A DNA stretch of 64,000 nucleotides, from contig JBANDB010000003.1 of NCBI GenBank assembly GCA_037576215.1, positions 7,316,001 to 7,380,000 on the forward strand. The letters are read 5' to 3'. The notes beneath the pieces are model-generated. The model was not told the DNA's origin and searched no databases. It worked only from the letters and a program-made list of their open reading frames with translations. Position 1 is the stretch's first letter, and each line of letters opens with the position of its first letter. Source of the DNA: Armillaria gallica. Lineage: Eukaryota; Basidiomycota; Agaricomycetes; Agaricales; Physalacriaceae. Shown here piece after piece: positions 9,623-19,615 of the stretch. Position numbers and translations under genes: made by a program.

Positions 9623-11548
9623 CTAATTATTAATGTTCTTTCTCCTAATCCAATCCTGTAAGACTAGTGGCGCATTTTTGAGCTCGCTCGACGTTTTCCA
9701 TTCATCTTCACTAGCAGGCAGTCCTTTGAACCTAACTCGGAATTTCTTGACACGTCGATGTTTTCCAGGTGCCTTGAACATGCGTTCGTTTAAGATCTTT
9801 TCCACCTCCACTTCAGGGAGCTCCTCAAAATCCGAACGATTGAGATCTCGGGTTGGTCGTGTCCCTAGGTCAGGAGTCGAAGGCTGGTACTTTTCCAGGT
9901 GCGCGATATTGATGATGGGATGCATTCGGTAAGAGGCAGGTAACCGTAATTGGTAAGTCACCGGACTTAACTTTCGTATCACTTCGAACGGTCCATCATA
10001 TCTCATCAGCAATTTCTTACCGCGACCCTTCTCATTCTTCAGAAGCTCGAGTGTATGTGGATTTAGAAGTACGAAGTCTCCTTCCTTGAACTCGGTGAGT
10101 AACCTACCTTTGTTATAATTCCTCTCCTGAAAAGCTCTACTCAGTGTCAAAGCTTCCTTAGCTCGCGTACGCTCGGCTTCAAACTGTTCGACCATATCAA
10201 CTGCACGGTCATCTTCATGTTCAAGATGAACTTCGTCTGGCTCTCCCCCGTTGCTCACCGTGTCTCCCAAAGGTCTGGGTATATATGAAGGATGTGAAAG
10301 CAAGGTTGATTCGGTTGTTGGGTGGAAACCAAATAGTAAATAGGCCGGTGAGTATCCTGTACTTGTATGGGGAGAAGTATTATAGGATAACTCTAATCCA
10401 TCCAGATATTTATTCCAGTCATCGCGATTAGGACCAATGTACGCCCGTAACGCAATTTCCAGTCCCTGGTTCAGTATCTCTGTTTGTCCATCAGCTTGAG
10501 GATGGTACGAGGTCGTCAAAGCTCGTTTCATTCCCATTAGCTGACAGACTTCTTTCCAGAATCCATTCTTCCAACGAGCATCTCGGTCTGTTATAATTTG
10601 CGATGGGATTCCAAATTTTGATATGATATGATGGTGGAATAAACGGGCTGTCTCCTCATCGGTTATCTTGGTGTTACATGGGATGAAAAAGGCATATTTG
10701 GTGAGCTTGTCTACTATTACAAGGATGTTGTCATATCCTGATGCTTCCGGTAATTCAGGAATAAAATCCATCGAAACAACTTCGAAGGGACGAGTTGGAA
10801 TAGGTATTGGTTGAAGAAGTCCTACGGGCCCGTGACGCCTTGGCTTTGATTTCTGACAGATGTCGCAGGTATTCACATACCTTCGGAGATCCCTCGACAT
10901 TCCAGGCCAATAATGCGTAGATGCAAGACGATTATAGCATTTGTAATAACCTCCGTGAGCTGATTCAGTCAACGAATTATGTGCTTGGTCCATTACTGAT
11001 ATCCTCAAAGCTTCGGGTACACAGAGTCGACTATTGCCATTGCTGTCCTCGAAAAATAGTAGTCCATCGTCGGAGTATTGATATTGTGGATACCGCGGTA
11101 GAATGTGGGATTGTGGCTCTTGTAGGGACTCAATGACATCTTTGAAATGTGAATCCTCCTGATAAGCGGTGCGCCATTTCTCCAGCTCTTCCGGTTTTAT
11201 GTGAATGATGATATTATAGAACTGGGCCGTCATTATGTTGGCTGTCCTAATATCTTCGTTGGAAAGACTTGTTACCGGTAACTTACCTAGGTCTACAGCG
11301 AAGTCTTTGGGGAACGTTTCCTCCGATGCCTGAATGAATTTAGACCCGATGGTGAGCAGTCTGTCTTCAAATTTCTCTCCCAATTCATCGTACATGTTGC
11401 GCATAGGGTCTACATCCTCTGAAGGCGAAAGATTAACTGATCTGACTGTATCAGAAGATGGACCGTAATCAGTAGGAATGCGCCGCCGTAGTCGAGAAAT
11501 GGGATCCACGTTTGAATGCACCCTTCCAGCTCGATGAACAATGTGCAT
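9623..11548 (-). CDS. int: Pol part 2: integrase with chromodomain
   Basis: Starts at ATG 11548 in the same frame as part 1 and begins with the tether HxxG-VHSNVDPISR. An HHCC zinc-binding domain (H..H..CDICQKSK) lies at about 190-240. The DDE core follows with Asp near 261 (SMDFIPELP), Asp near 321 (ITDRDARW) and Glu 36 residues later (GQTEILNQ), exactly the D-35-E spacing. A GPF/Y-type segment (GPFEVIRKLSPVTYQL) precedes a C-terminal chromodomain (about 575-635, FRVRFKGLPASEDEW). Chromodomains direct chromoviruses to heterochromatin. Without readthrough of the TGA upstream, this part would need separate initiation. Confidence 0.92.
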   Translation of the reverse strand: MHIVHRAGRVHSNVDPISRLRRRIPTDYGPSSDTVRSVNLSPSEDVDPMRNMYDELGEKFEDRLLTIGSKFIQASEETFPKDFAVDLGKLPVTSLSNEDIRTANIMTAQFYNIIIHIKPEELEKWRTAYQEDSHFKDVIESLQEPQSHILPRYPQYQYSDDGLLFFEDSNGNSRLCVPEALRISVMDQAHNSLTESAHGGYYKCYNRLASTHYWPGMSRDLRRYVNTCDICQKSKPRRHGPVGLLQPIPIPTRPFEVVSMDFIPELPEASGYDNILVIVDKLTKYAFFIPCNTKITDEETARLFHHHIISKFGIPSQIITDRDARWKNGFWKEVCQLMGMKRALTTSYHPQADGQTEILNQGLEIALRAYIGPNRDDWNKYLDGLELSYNTSPHTSTGYSPAYLLFGFHPTTESTLLSHPSYIPRPLGDTVSNGGEPDEVHLEHEDDRAVDMVEQFEAERTRAKEALTLSRAFQERNYNKGRLLTEFKEGDFVLLNPHTLELLKNEKGRGKKLLMRYDGPFEVIRKLSPVTYQLRLPASYRMHPIINIAHLEKYQPSTPDLGTRPTRDLNRSDFEELPEVEVEKILNERMFKAPGKHRRVKKFRVRFKGLPASEDEWKTSSELKNAPLVLQDWIRRKNINN

Positions 11549-11590
11549 ATTTGGATACGCCGCAAATACCGTACCCCAGGTTAGTAAGCG

Positions 11591-14110
11591 TCAGTTAACA
11601 TTCTGAAAAGTTTTACTCCATGTCAAGGCCGCATGATCTGTAATTGCGAGGATCTGTTCACCTTCAATGTATGGCTGAAATTTGATAAGCGCCTCCTTCA
11701 AAGCTAATGCCTCGCGTTCCGTAGGTGAATAATTCCTTTCTGCCGACTTAAGAACTCTTGACCAGTAGCAAACCACACGCTCAACGTGGACTGTAGTCTC
11801 TTCAAAGTTTTTTGCCCATTTTCCTGGTGAAGGGACATCATTGAACTCCTTCGATATTGACGGAATGACCTGAGGTACCTCCTCGCCGCTATCAAAAGCT
11901 TTCTTAAACCGATCATAAAGTCTAGTTCCACGCAGATCCTTGATCAGAATGGGCTGCACTTGTTGAAGTATCCCCGCTAGTCCGTAGTCACAAGCATCGG
12001 TATATACTCGATAAGGCAGACCCCGAGTTGCATAACCTCGCACAGGTGCATTAGCCAATACCTGTTTACATAAAGAGAAAGCCTCGTCATGAATGTCAGT
12101 CCATTTCCATTCGATCCCTTTCTTCAGGAGCTGAAACAGAGGGTAAGCAATCCAGGCATAGAATGGAACATAAGCAGAAAAATATACCATCATACCTAAA
12201 AATGTTTGTAGTTCTCGCACGTTTAGAGGTGTCTCCAATGCTACAATGGCTTCCACCTTTTCTCGATGCGTGGACATTCCCAAGCGTGATACCTTCTGTC
12301 CTAGCAAAAGAAGGGACTGATAAGCGAAATGGCATTTCGGTAAGGAAAGTGTTATTCCAGAAGATGTGATAGCTTCGAGGACTTGATCGACGTGTTGTAA
12401 ATGTTCCTCGAAGGTTAGAGAGAAAATGACGATGTCATCAATGTATACCAATGCAAATATCCACAAAAATGGAGCTAAAACATTCTGCATTACTCGCTGA
12501 AATACACTTGGGCCATTACGATATCCAAACGGCATGCGTGTAAATTGCCAGAGTCCTCGATGGCTACGGAAAGCTAACTTCTCCCGTGAATTCTCATGAA
12601 CTATAAGCTGCGTAAATCCAGATAAAGCATCAAGTGTAGATAGCCATTGTGCACCTGAGAGAGCCTGAGTGATGTCATCTTGCTTAGGCAGTGGAAATTC
12701 ATCAGGTATAACCATGCTGTTTAATTTCCGGTAATCAATAACCATTCGAGGCTTACCATTACGATACACAATGAAAGCAGGGGCTGCCCAGGGACTTCGC
12801 GAGGGCTCTATAACACCTAATTGGATCCAAGCATCTACCTGTTTATTCATGACATCACGGCTTGCTGGGGAAACCGGAAATGGAGGTAACGACACTGGTT
12901 GTGATCCAGGTTTCAACTGAATTTCTACTCGAGCATCATTGGTCCCTAGCCTGCCGTCCAATCCAAATGCCATCTGATTTCGCTGGATAACCTCTTGAAG
13001 CTGCTTCCGTTGATCTTGAGAAAGATCAGGTGATAGATCAAGTTCCTCAAGCAGTCGTGTTGAAGGAATATGATCACCAGGCGTATCCGCTGTCTTGGGT
13101 CCACCTTCTATAGGCTCCTGTGATGCCGGATCATCGGGCTCAGTTGCGTTCCGTTGTGCCTTTGAGGTAATTTCTGATTGGCTCCGTATGGCTAGTGCTG
13201 AAGATGTCGTCATTGAACTCTTTTCTTCCACCATATAGCGTATGAATGCTGCGTGCGCCTCCTGGAATTTATCTCTCTCACCTCGCTGTTGTCGATCCAG
13301 CCAGTTCCTAGGGTTATGGACCTTACTCAGGACTTGTCCTTTACTGACGACCACTGGACTGTCCGAAAAATTTGAGATATGCAAGAAAGGGTAGTTAGCG
13401 GAGATAAGGGAATCAGGTGAGCCGTAAATTTGACGTGCATTATTGTCCTGCTGAATGCTTCGTTCGACAAATAGACTCTGACTGTCACTTGAAAATTGAA
13501 TATCCACTGGGATGCGGAGGCAAGATTCAGGGGGTATCACTGCACGTACCTTCGATTTGACATTTCCCTGTCCTTCAGCCCTCTTTCGTCTACGCTGTAG
13601 CTTCTGAGAGCGATGATGCATTCTACTACGGGATATGCGAGCACCCACGTCAAGTCGCTTTCTTACTGTGAATGTCTTCCCTTCTTTGTCAAGAAAGGAA
13701 GGGGATGTTGAACATGATACTTTTAGTTCACGGCCTGTATCGCCAAATGTTAAGATACTCTCTCCCCCCCGACGAATGACCGAAATTGAGTATTGGTCCG
13801 CGAAGTCATTGCCAAGAATAAAAGGTGTTGTCATTCCCTTTACTACATAGGCCTCAACATTGATTTTTACTGGACCCTGGTCAGTGTCGAAATAGAGATC
13901 TAACTTAACAAAGCCAGAGATACTAGAGGAACCAGTGACCTGTACAAGATTAATCTGTTGCCCTGCACGAATACTTGGACTGTGCGAGAGATTTTTAAGT
14001 GCTTCCTGTGATATCAAAGTAATATCTGACCCTGAATCAATTATAACTTTGATCTTGTCACGATGAAGGCTGTTCACGCTTGCTATCGCTTCCGTCGCCT
14101 TGCTTCCCAA
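11591..14110 (-). CDS. pol: Pol part 1: protease, reverse transcriptase, RNase H
   Basis: Aspartic protease motif IIDSGSD at residues 23-29. The reverse transcriptase has FALVYIDDIVIFS with the YIDD catalytic box near residue 554 and the typical TRMPFGYRNGPSVFQ upstream. RNase H begins with YTDACDYGLAG near 700 and ends near ITDHAALTW. The first codon at 14110 is TTG, not ATG, and the frame stays open upstream to about 14160 within gag, which supports Gag-Pol frameshift expression. It stops at a TGA (11591-11593) in the same frame as the integrase ORF 40 nt downstream. The codons between look like the conserved RNase H-integrase tether, so the TGA is most simply a CGA-to-TGA nonsense change. 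Confidence 0.92.
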   Translation of the reverse strand: MGSKATEAIASVNSLHRDKIKVIIDSGSDITLISQEALKNLSHSPSIRAGQQINLVQVTGSSSISGFVKLDLYFDTDQGPVKINVEAYVVKGMTTPFILGNDFADQYSISVIRRGGESILTFGDTGRELKVSCSTSPSFLDKEGKTFTVRKRLDVGARISRSRMHHRSQKLQRRRKRAEGQGNVKSKVRAVIPPESCLRIPVDIQFSSDSQSLFVERSIQQDNNARQIYGSPDSLISANYPFLHISNFSDSPVVVSKGQVLSKVHNPRNWLDRQQRGERDKFQEAHAAFIRYMVEEKSSMTTSSALAIRSQSEITSKAQRNATEPDDPASQEPIEGGPKTADTPGDHIPSTRLLEELDLSPDLSQDQRKQLQEVIQRNQMAFGLDGRLGTNDARVEIQLKPGSQPVSLPPFPVSPASRDVMNKQVDAWIQLGVIEPSRSPWAAPAFIVYRNGKPRMVIDYRKLNSMVIPDEFPLPKQDDITQALSGAQWLSTLDALSGFTQLIVHENSREKLAFRSHRGLWQFTRMPFGYRNGPSVFQRVMQNVLAPFLWIFALVYIDDIVIFSLTFEEHLQHVDQVLEAITSSGITLSLPKCHFAYQSLLLLGQKVSRLGMSTHREKVEAIVALETPLNVRELQTFLGMMVYFSAYVPFYAWIAYPLFQLLKKGIEWKWTDIHDEAFSLCKQVLANAPVRGYATRGLPYRVYTDACDYGLAGILQQVQPILIKDLRGTRLYDRFKKAFDSGEEVPQVIPSISKEFNDVPSPGKWAKNFEETTVHVERVVCYWSRVLKSAERNYSPTEREALALKEALIKFQPYIEGEQILAITDHAALTWSKTFQNVN

Positions 14111-16536
14111 GAATGTGCATCCAGGGGTCTTTCCATCAATTTCCGTAATTCGATTAGCGACTTGTCAGCGATGTGACCTGATTTGTTCCGAGTATCAGAT
14201 TCTGTCTTGTTAATTGACTTTGCTAAAGCTCGCCTAGTTCTCCTATTCAATGCAGGTTTCTCATAAAAGGATGTACAGGCATTTTTTGATTCAACTCGGA
14301 AAACATGGATAGGTGTGATCTTCTCCTCATTTGACTCAGTATCATTGCATGATTCACCCCCCAGGGCTGAAGGCTTGGCAGTGTCAACCTTGCATGAGTC
14401 AACAAGTCTGCACGAAGATTCAGTAGTCTGAAGGGTCTCATCAAAATCCTGGCCCGAAATCTCGGTGTCGTCTAGCGAATAGTACAGATCATCATATTCC
14501 GCTTGCGATGAGTCAAAGCTGATGCTTGCCATGTTAGTGCGGGCCGATTTCATATCCTCATAATGGTGCTCACATTCCGGATCCCAGTGTTGATCACTGC
14601 CACAGTGACGGCAAGGTCGTGCTCCTTTTTGCCTTGGCGTGAACCTCCGCTTTGATATGTTCTTGTCGTTCCGAGGGAATCTTGGTGGGGGGAATCCTTC
14701 CGAAGTACCCACTAAATTGGTGCGTGCTATTCGGTCATGATTTCCGTATCTTGAATCTGAGTTTCTAAAGGACACTGGCCGGTCAAATTGAGGTACTTGT
14801 GATGGGTGAGACAAGCGTATCAATGTATGTTCATGGAATCGAATCGCATTCTGGAACTGTACCGCTGTCTCATAAGACTCTGTATTCAGCACGGTGTGCC
14901 ATACAGCCGGTGCTCCTCCCATGATTTCACTGATGAGCTCATGATCACTTACCTCACTTGCCAAGGTCATAAGCTCCTTCTTGCGGATGTAGTATTCACT
15001 CGGAGTTTCCCTGGAGTGGCCCCATTCGCGGTAAGTCGCTCGTAATGCTTTAGCCTTGTGATCCTCCCACCATTTGCGATTCATGTAGAAGGCTGCTATT
15101 GCCTCTCGCATGGTATCCCAGTCTTCTTCAAGGATTTCGCGATGTGCCATTGGTAAGGAGAAATACCATTTCTCGGCAGAATCTGTGAGTCGTTTAGGGA
15201 TGATTTTTCCGAGTTGAACAAAGACCTTATCACTCCATGCGCTCAGATCATCAATTTTCCGCATCCAAGCTATAATGGTATCACCATTACCGTCCCACGT
15301 TGGTACGTCTGCTAATTTTAGCTTCTGATCAAACTGAGGTCCGGAATCGTTTGATGCGACAGTGCTGCTTGGTCGTGCGCCAGTCCGAGAGTGAGGGTTT
15401 TGGAATCTGCGTGAGTGCCTGTCCTCTTCTTCATCTGCATTCCTCCTCGGATTGCTATAGGGCGCTTGTCCATGCTTGAATGGTCCGAGAAAATCTTCCT
15501 GAGTGGCTCCGTTGCTTCGCTGACCACCATTCTGGAAAGTATACGACGTCCAGTTTTTGGCAATGTTGGAGCTAGGTTGTTGGAAGTTGCTGGTACGGTT
15601 ACGATATCTAAGCTGGGGAATAGGAACTAATGTTCGATGTCTCCCTGTAGATGGTCTGGCCTCAATATCCGGGTGATCTGGTTGCGTGGGTGACCTATTA
15701 TGTTGACTGACCGAGTCAAATGGTTCATCAAATGGTGGAAACGACGGCATTTGATCTCGTAAGTCATCCTGATCCTGATTATGCATACGACGCGGTCTTC
15801 CCGTTGCCCAGTCATGATATTTGTCGAGTTGGAATAGCAAGTTCTCAGTTTGAGCTCGAAAGCTTATCACGAATAACTCCAAGTCACTGTATGAGATCCA
15901 TTCGGTTATGTCATTGGATAGGCCCCATGTCGGAAGTGCTAACCTTGGAATACCGTTTGCCTCTAACGACACTTGCGCTCTCGATTTCCGTTCACGCAGC
16001 ATGCTCATAAATCTGCTATACAGATCCCGGTTCAGACGGAAACCTACATCACTATTCTCTGTCCGAATGAGATGCACTCTTGCCAGAAGCTGTTCCATAC
16101 CAATGAGTATCTTCTGGAACCGCTTGTATTGTGCCAGGCTGAGAATATCCGATTTATACAGGTTCATCCGCATGTACTTCTTAACTATGTCATAAGCGTC
16201 ACTCATACGACGATGACCAATGCCGTCGCTGTCCGCGTCTGCTAGCCTGTATAATGGTCCCGCGGTTGCCCAAGTAAACTCGAATTCCCTTTCTGTCTCG
16301 TCGTCACATGTATCCGATGAGAAAGGGTTTCCTGGTGGTTCGAGATCAAGTAGATCTTCCTCAAGTTGTACTAGACGTGACTGTCTGGCCGTTTCAGCTG
16401 CAGTCCCAGATTTCTCTGTCGATGACCCTGCTTGTGCTTCGCTGCCGGTAGCGAGGACGGTCGGAGATCCTATGAAACGGGCTGAAATAGTTTCCTTGCG
16501 TTGTTGCTCTGCTCCTGTGTGAGAAGATGAAGGCAT
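14083..16536 (-). CDS. gag: Gag of the Ty3 chromovirus
   Basis: The 817-residue frame starts at a true ATG (16536), 106 nt after the 5' LTR. The N-terminal third is acidic and helical. A capsid-like segment lies around 430-600 (WDGNGDTIIAWMRKIDDLS ... AEKWYFSLP), the retrotransposon gag signature. A CCHC zinc knuckle, CRHCGSDQHWDPEC (C-x2-C-x4-H-x4-C), sits at about residue 641. Gag forms the virus-like particle and binds RNA. The pol frame overlaps its last 28 or more nt in the -1 frame, so pol is probably made by frameshifting; no canonical XXXYYYZ slippery heptamer was found. The frame is intact. Confidence 0.9.
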   Translation of the reverse strand: MPSSSHTGAEQQRKETISARFIGSPTVLATGSEAQAGSSTEKSGTAAETARQSRLVQLEEDLLDLEPPGNPFSSDTCDDETEREFEFTWATAGPLYRLADADSDGIGHRRMSDAYDIVKKYMRMNLYKSDILSLAQYKRFQKILIGMEQLLARVHLIRTENSDVGFRLNRDLYSRFMSMLRERKSRAQVSLEANGIPRLALPTWGLSNDITEWISYSDLELFVISFRAQTENLLFQLDKYHDWATGRPRRMHNQDQDDLRDQMPSFPPFDEPFDSVSQHNRSPTQPDHPDIEARPSTGRHRTLVPIPQLRYRNRTSNFQQPSSNIAKNWTSYTFQNGGQRSNGATQEDFLGPFKHGQAPYSNPRRNADEEEDRHSRRFQNPHSRTGARPSSTVASNDSGPQFDQKLKLADVPTWDGNGDTIIAWMRKIDDLSAWSDKVFVQLGKIIPKRLTDSAEKWYFSLPMAHREILEEDWDTMREAIAAFYMNRKWWEDHKAKALRATYREWGHSRETPSEYYIRKKELMTLASEVSDHELISEIMGGAPAVWHTVLNTESYETAVQFQNAIRFHEHTLIRLSHPSQVPQFDRPVSFRNSDSRYGNHDRIARTNLVGTSEGFPPPRFPRNDKNISKRRFTPRQKGARPCRHCGSDQHWDPECEHHYEDMKSARTNMASISFDSSQAEYDDLYYSLDDTEISGQDFDETLQTTESSCRLVDSCKVDTAKPSALGGESCNDTESNEEKITPIHVFRVESKNACTSFYEKPALNRRTRRALAKSINKTESDTRNKSGHIADKSLIELRKLMERPLDAHSWEARRRKR

Positions 16537-16624
16537 CGCTTCGCTGGGATCAATGAGATTAAGGACTAGCTCTGTGAATGGATCAATGGTGCTACGATGT
16601 AAGCGAACTCCTTATCAAGGTAAA

Positions 16625-16642
16625 AGCCAATGTGTCCACCAA
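16625..16642 (-). other. Putative primer-binding site region
   Basis: In sense orientation the sequence after the 5' LTR reads T then TGGTGGACACATTGGC. It starts with the TGG expected to pair with a tRNA 3' CCA one base after the LTR. I cannot assign the tRNA; it does not look like the initiator-Met site of many fungal Ty3 elements. Confidence 0.45.
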
Positions 16643-17039
16643 TGTTGCGAATGAGAGTAAATCTGCGAAGAAAAGGTTAGTATATCCGTAGATAGATGAA
16701 TCCTTTACCTTCGCTGATGTAAGAGATAAGAGCTGAGGATGATAATAGAAGAAAGTTCAATCAGTTACCGTGTAAGTGTTCGCTTGAGCCTTTGATTCCG
16801 ATTAACCTATAGAGGTTCGGCAATCCCTTAAGTTCACTCGTAAGTAAAGGCGTAAAGGGGTTGTAATTCAAAGTAAAGTTAACTAATACAATACTGCCCG
16901 TATATATATACTAGTCATAGAAGGGGAAAGAATATTCTACTGCGTTCTAGGTAAAGGGAATGAGCAATGGTGACTCGAAAAGGGGAATCATGGCGAAAGG
17001 AGATATTGTAGTCAAAAGTATGTATGTAATACCATAACA
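16643..17039 (-). repeat. 5' LTR (397 bp)
   Basis: Identical copy of 7635-8031, followed outside by AGCAT (17040-17044). It contains a TATATATA stretch near 16912-16920 that may serve as the TATA element of the retrotransposon promoter. Confidence 0.96.
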
Positions 17040-18820
17040 AGCATATCCTTTATATCAGACAGCATTCTGGGCAACACGCTCACAGTGGAAACCATATTAA
17101 CGTCATGAGCACAAGTGTTACCATAAAATACTCGAGGTTGCTCTGGATCAGAAGAACCGTAAAGACGGGAAACATGAGCAATACATCGATATATTGAACA
17201 AACCATCTCCTCCACCCATGTGATGTCCTTAAAGTACGCAGGTAAGGCTCCACGAAACAGCTGATTCCTGATCGCATATTTGGGTAGACGCCCATACTTC
17301 AGCTGATACTCGCAGTTGACACACAGATTGAACAGATCATCGACGCAACCAGACGGTTCAACGATGCAGTCGCGTAGCATGGGATGCTCGACGCATTCAG
17401 GTTGATGTTCAGCATCATCAACTGCCAATAGATCAAAATGGAACCTTTCAGCGAAAGTCTCATCCACCTCTGCGAACGGATAACGTTTAACAGTTAAAGG
17501 CTCGCCCTTAAAAAGATCCCTAGAACATACCGCACATGGAAAAGTGTCCGGCCAACACGTGTTCTCTCTGAATTCTCGGATACATCTGTTCTTGACATCC
17601 TGGGGCATGGGCAAGGGCCAATTCTCTGTTATATTGTGAAAGTGTGCTGCCAGATTATCAGTCTCCATGTTATGCCACTCTGCTGTTATATTTTGACGTC
17701 TTTCACGGCGACTGCGGACATGCATTGGAGGAAGTAACACGCAACATAACTGAACACCATACTCTGCCTCCAGAAGATCAAACAAGGCGGTTTGCGACTG
17801 AAGGTCCACAGAGGCTACGTAGTGATTAAGCATGTCAGCTATAAGGTATCCAGGAGTTGTGAGACCGTCGTCCCATCTTTTCTGAAGGCTGTCCACCAAG
17901 AAATCGATATAATCATTTCTTGAAATTTTGCGCCGTCGGAGACGCCTAGTGAAATGAAGTGAGTCGTTGACACCCTTCAACGTGGTATTAGTTATACGTG
18001 GTAATGGAATCCCTTTCCTTTTCACGAACGATGAGAAGTTCAGCTCGAGCTCAGAGAAGAAATGATTCGGCTCACAAGTGTCAGGAGCGTACGACTGCAA
18101 GCCCTGATGCCAGCGGATAATACCTGGAAACACACTATCACCGAAACGTGTATGGAATAGTTCGAACACTGAAAACCGACGCCGATCACTTCTAACAGAG
18201 ACGCCAGCCAGTTGACTATGGAGGTCAAAAACGACGGAATCAGGCATGACAGACACCTCAGAAGCGTAAGCCGTGAAAGAGGCAATCACCGCCTTAATCA
18301 CCAAACTGCGTTTTCACTCCATTCGTGGTATGGGAACAACACTAAGCATCTCCTCAACCGTAGAACAATCCAGAGAGTCAGACAAATGATGCTCGTTGGC
18401 ATATATCCAAGACGGATTGGTTTGTTCCCCAACAAACTTGAACATTTTCTGGTCATAAGCCCAAGGATAGAACGTCGATGCCTCAACCTCGGATCTAGGA
18501 AGCTGAATACGTCGATCCAGAGCAAGGCTTTCCACAATGAAGACATCACAACGATCATGATATCTCACTGTAAATGTCTGTCCATGAATGGGTATGCATT
18601 CTCGGAACATCAGACATAACCACAGGCAAACACTGGTAGGGGTAGCAAAATGTGCACGCTGACCCGGGATTTCTGGTTCATATAAGGATTGTATTTTATC
18701 ATTGTATCCTACATACATAGTATCACAGGGTAGTTTATCGAAAACAAAAGATCGCATGACACTACAATAGGTAAACGAATAGAGCAGAGCTGTAGCCTGA
18801 GGCTGATATCGATAAGCCAC
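17040..18820 (-). pseudogene. Helitron-type Rep, N-terminal part with DUF6570
   Basis: This is the upstream half of the Rep gene, in the same frame as 7634-4946 once the Ty3 element and one AGCAT are removed. The junction reads through and ends in the typical DUF6570 tail (FVGP ... KKKVWHLLRYLCKHNRLYHDIEL). A Cys-x2-Cys near CAVCSRDLFKGE and the stretch NCEYQLKYGRLPKYAIRN also fit DUF6570, which precedes Helitron_like_N in fungal Helitron proteins. The first ATG in frame is at 18757. A TGA at 18314-18316 splits this half into 168- and 430-residue frames. So the gene has two nonsense codons in addition to the retrotransposon insertion and is unlikely to make full-length Rep. Confidence 0.8.
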
Positions 18821-19591
18821 AGAGCGGGTCTGTGGAACAGACAGAGGTTGACACAGAGCGTCCGCGGAGCGTAAAAAAACGGGCAGTAATAGGGACTAAG
18901 GGCGAAGCGTAGACCCATAAAACAGAGAGATCATGAAGGGAAAGGAAGAAAAGCGTCGTTGCCAGCGAATCACTTTATAAGCATGCCATCAACAGTTTTC
19001 TGACGAGATCGGGATATAAACAAACCAATAGGAAGAAGTCGGAAAGACAGAGTTTTTCAGCCACAGCGGCAATCATTTTCAGCCACCCGGCATACCAGCC
19101 GTAGCGTGCCGCACGCTCGCCAATCACCGCAAATTAGCTAAGCCAACCCGGAGTATAGCCCCTGTCCAGACAGTTTGGCACTACTCACGACCAGTTACGG
19201 CTTCCTATAACCCTCTGTCGTTTCCTCATTCTTCGGAAAGAATCGGGGATGTGACCTGATATGCCCGATAATTCTGCAACCTCATTTTATTTCCCTATTC
19301 CTGCTATCATGAATCCCCCGGGAACATTTAATAGAGTGACTATGACACCATTGAAGCTCTGATAGAAGAATTTTGACTCAGGAAAATGTTTGGCTCATAC
19401 AAAACCCATAATAGAGCCTTTTTCAGTCTAATCGGCGGATTATTATCCTTTCCTTCATCCAAAATTTGTGAGAATGGTTTCGGAGCTGCTGTGGTAAGCA
19501 TGCATATACTAATGAAGATATATACATCAACTCCGAGGCAGCCAGATGCATGCTGAACGATTCCGGGCCCACTGTCTCATTGGCTGATCCT
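18821..19591. other. Upstream region of the Rep gene, right end of the TIR element
   Basis: Holds no supported gene. On the minus strand there are TATA-like motifs (TTATAAAG near 18973 and TTTATATCC near 19015) upstream of the Rep frame, consistent with its promoter. The outer part is AT-rich and ends in a doubled ctgtctcattggc motif next to the terminal repeat. Confidence 0.5.
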
Positions 19592-19615
19592 GTCTCATTG
19601 GCCGGTACATGACTG
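19592..19615 (-). repeat. Right terminal inverted repeat (24 bp)
   Basis: Exact reverse complement of 2569-2592, ending GGTACATGACTG directly before the TA duplication at 19616-19617. A second partial copy of its inner motif (gtctcattggc) lies just inside at 19574-19584. Confidence 0.92.

Larger units (their letters stand above)
7635..17039 (-). mobile_element. Ty3/Metaviridae chromovirus LTR retrotransposon, complete
   Basis: A full-length 9,405-bp element in reverse orientation with two 397-bp LTRs that are identical by direct reading, TG...CA ends, and perfect 5-bp duplications (AGCAT at 7630-7634 and 17040-17044). The order in sense is 5' LTR, gag, protease-RT-RNase H, integrase-chromodomain, extra ORF, polypurine stretch, 3' LTR. 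Integrase after RT plus a C-terminal chromodomain places it with chromoviruses. It sits inside the Rep gene of the TIR element. Identical LTRs imply very recent insertion, yet one in-frame TGA interrupts pol. Confidence 0.95.
2569..19615 (-). mobile_element. TA-flanked TIR element carrying a Helitron-type HUH Rep
   Basis: The element is bounded by a perfect 24-bp inverted repeat (left 2569-2592, starting CAGTCATGTACCGGCC; right 19592-19615 is its reverse complement) with TA duplicated at 2567-2568 and 19616-19617. CAGT ends and a TA duplication are usual for Tc1/mariner-type transposition. Subtracting the nested Ty3 element leaves about 7.64 kb. All genes run on the minus strand: DUF6570 + HUH/Y2 Rep, then two or three small intron-containing genes. 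No DDE transposase and no Pif1 helicase are seen. Either a Tc1/mariner-like or MITE-like element captured a helicase-less Helitron segment, or this is a distinct element type. TIR and duplication evidence is strong; the classification is open. Confidence 0.85.

Noticed and set aside
11591..14110. Pol starting independently at 14110
   Set aside because: The codon is TTG and the frame is open further upstream within gag, so frameshift expression is more likely.
2569..19615. A plain Helitron inserted in the cupredoxin gene
   Set aside because: The ends are perfect inverted repeats with a TA duplication, not TC/CTRR between A and T. No internal Helitron ends were found by eye.
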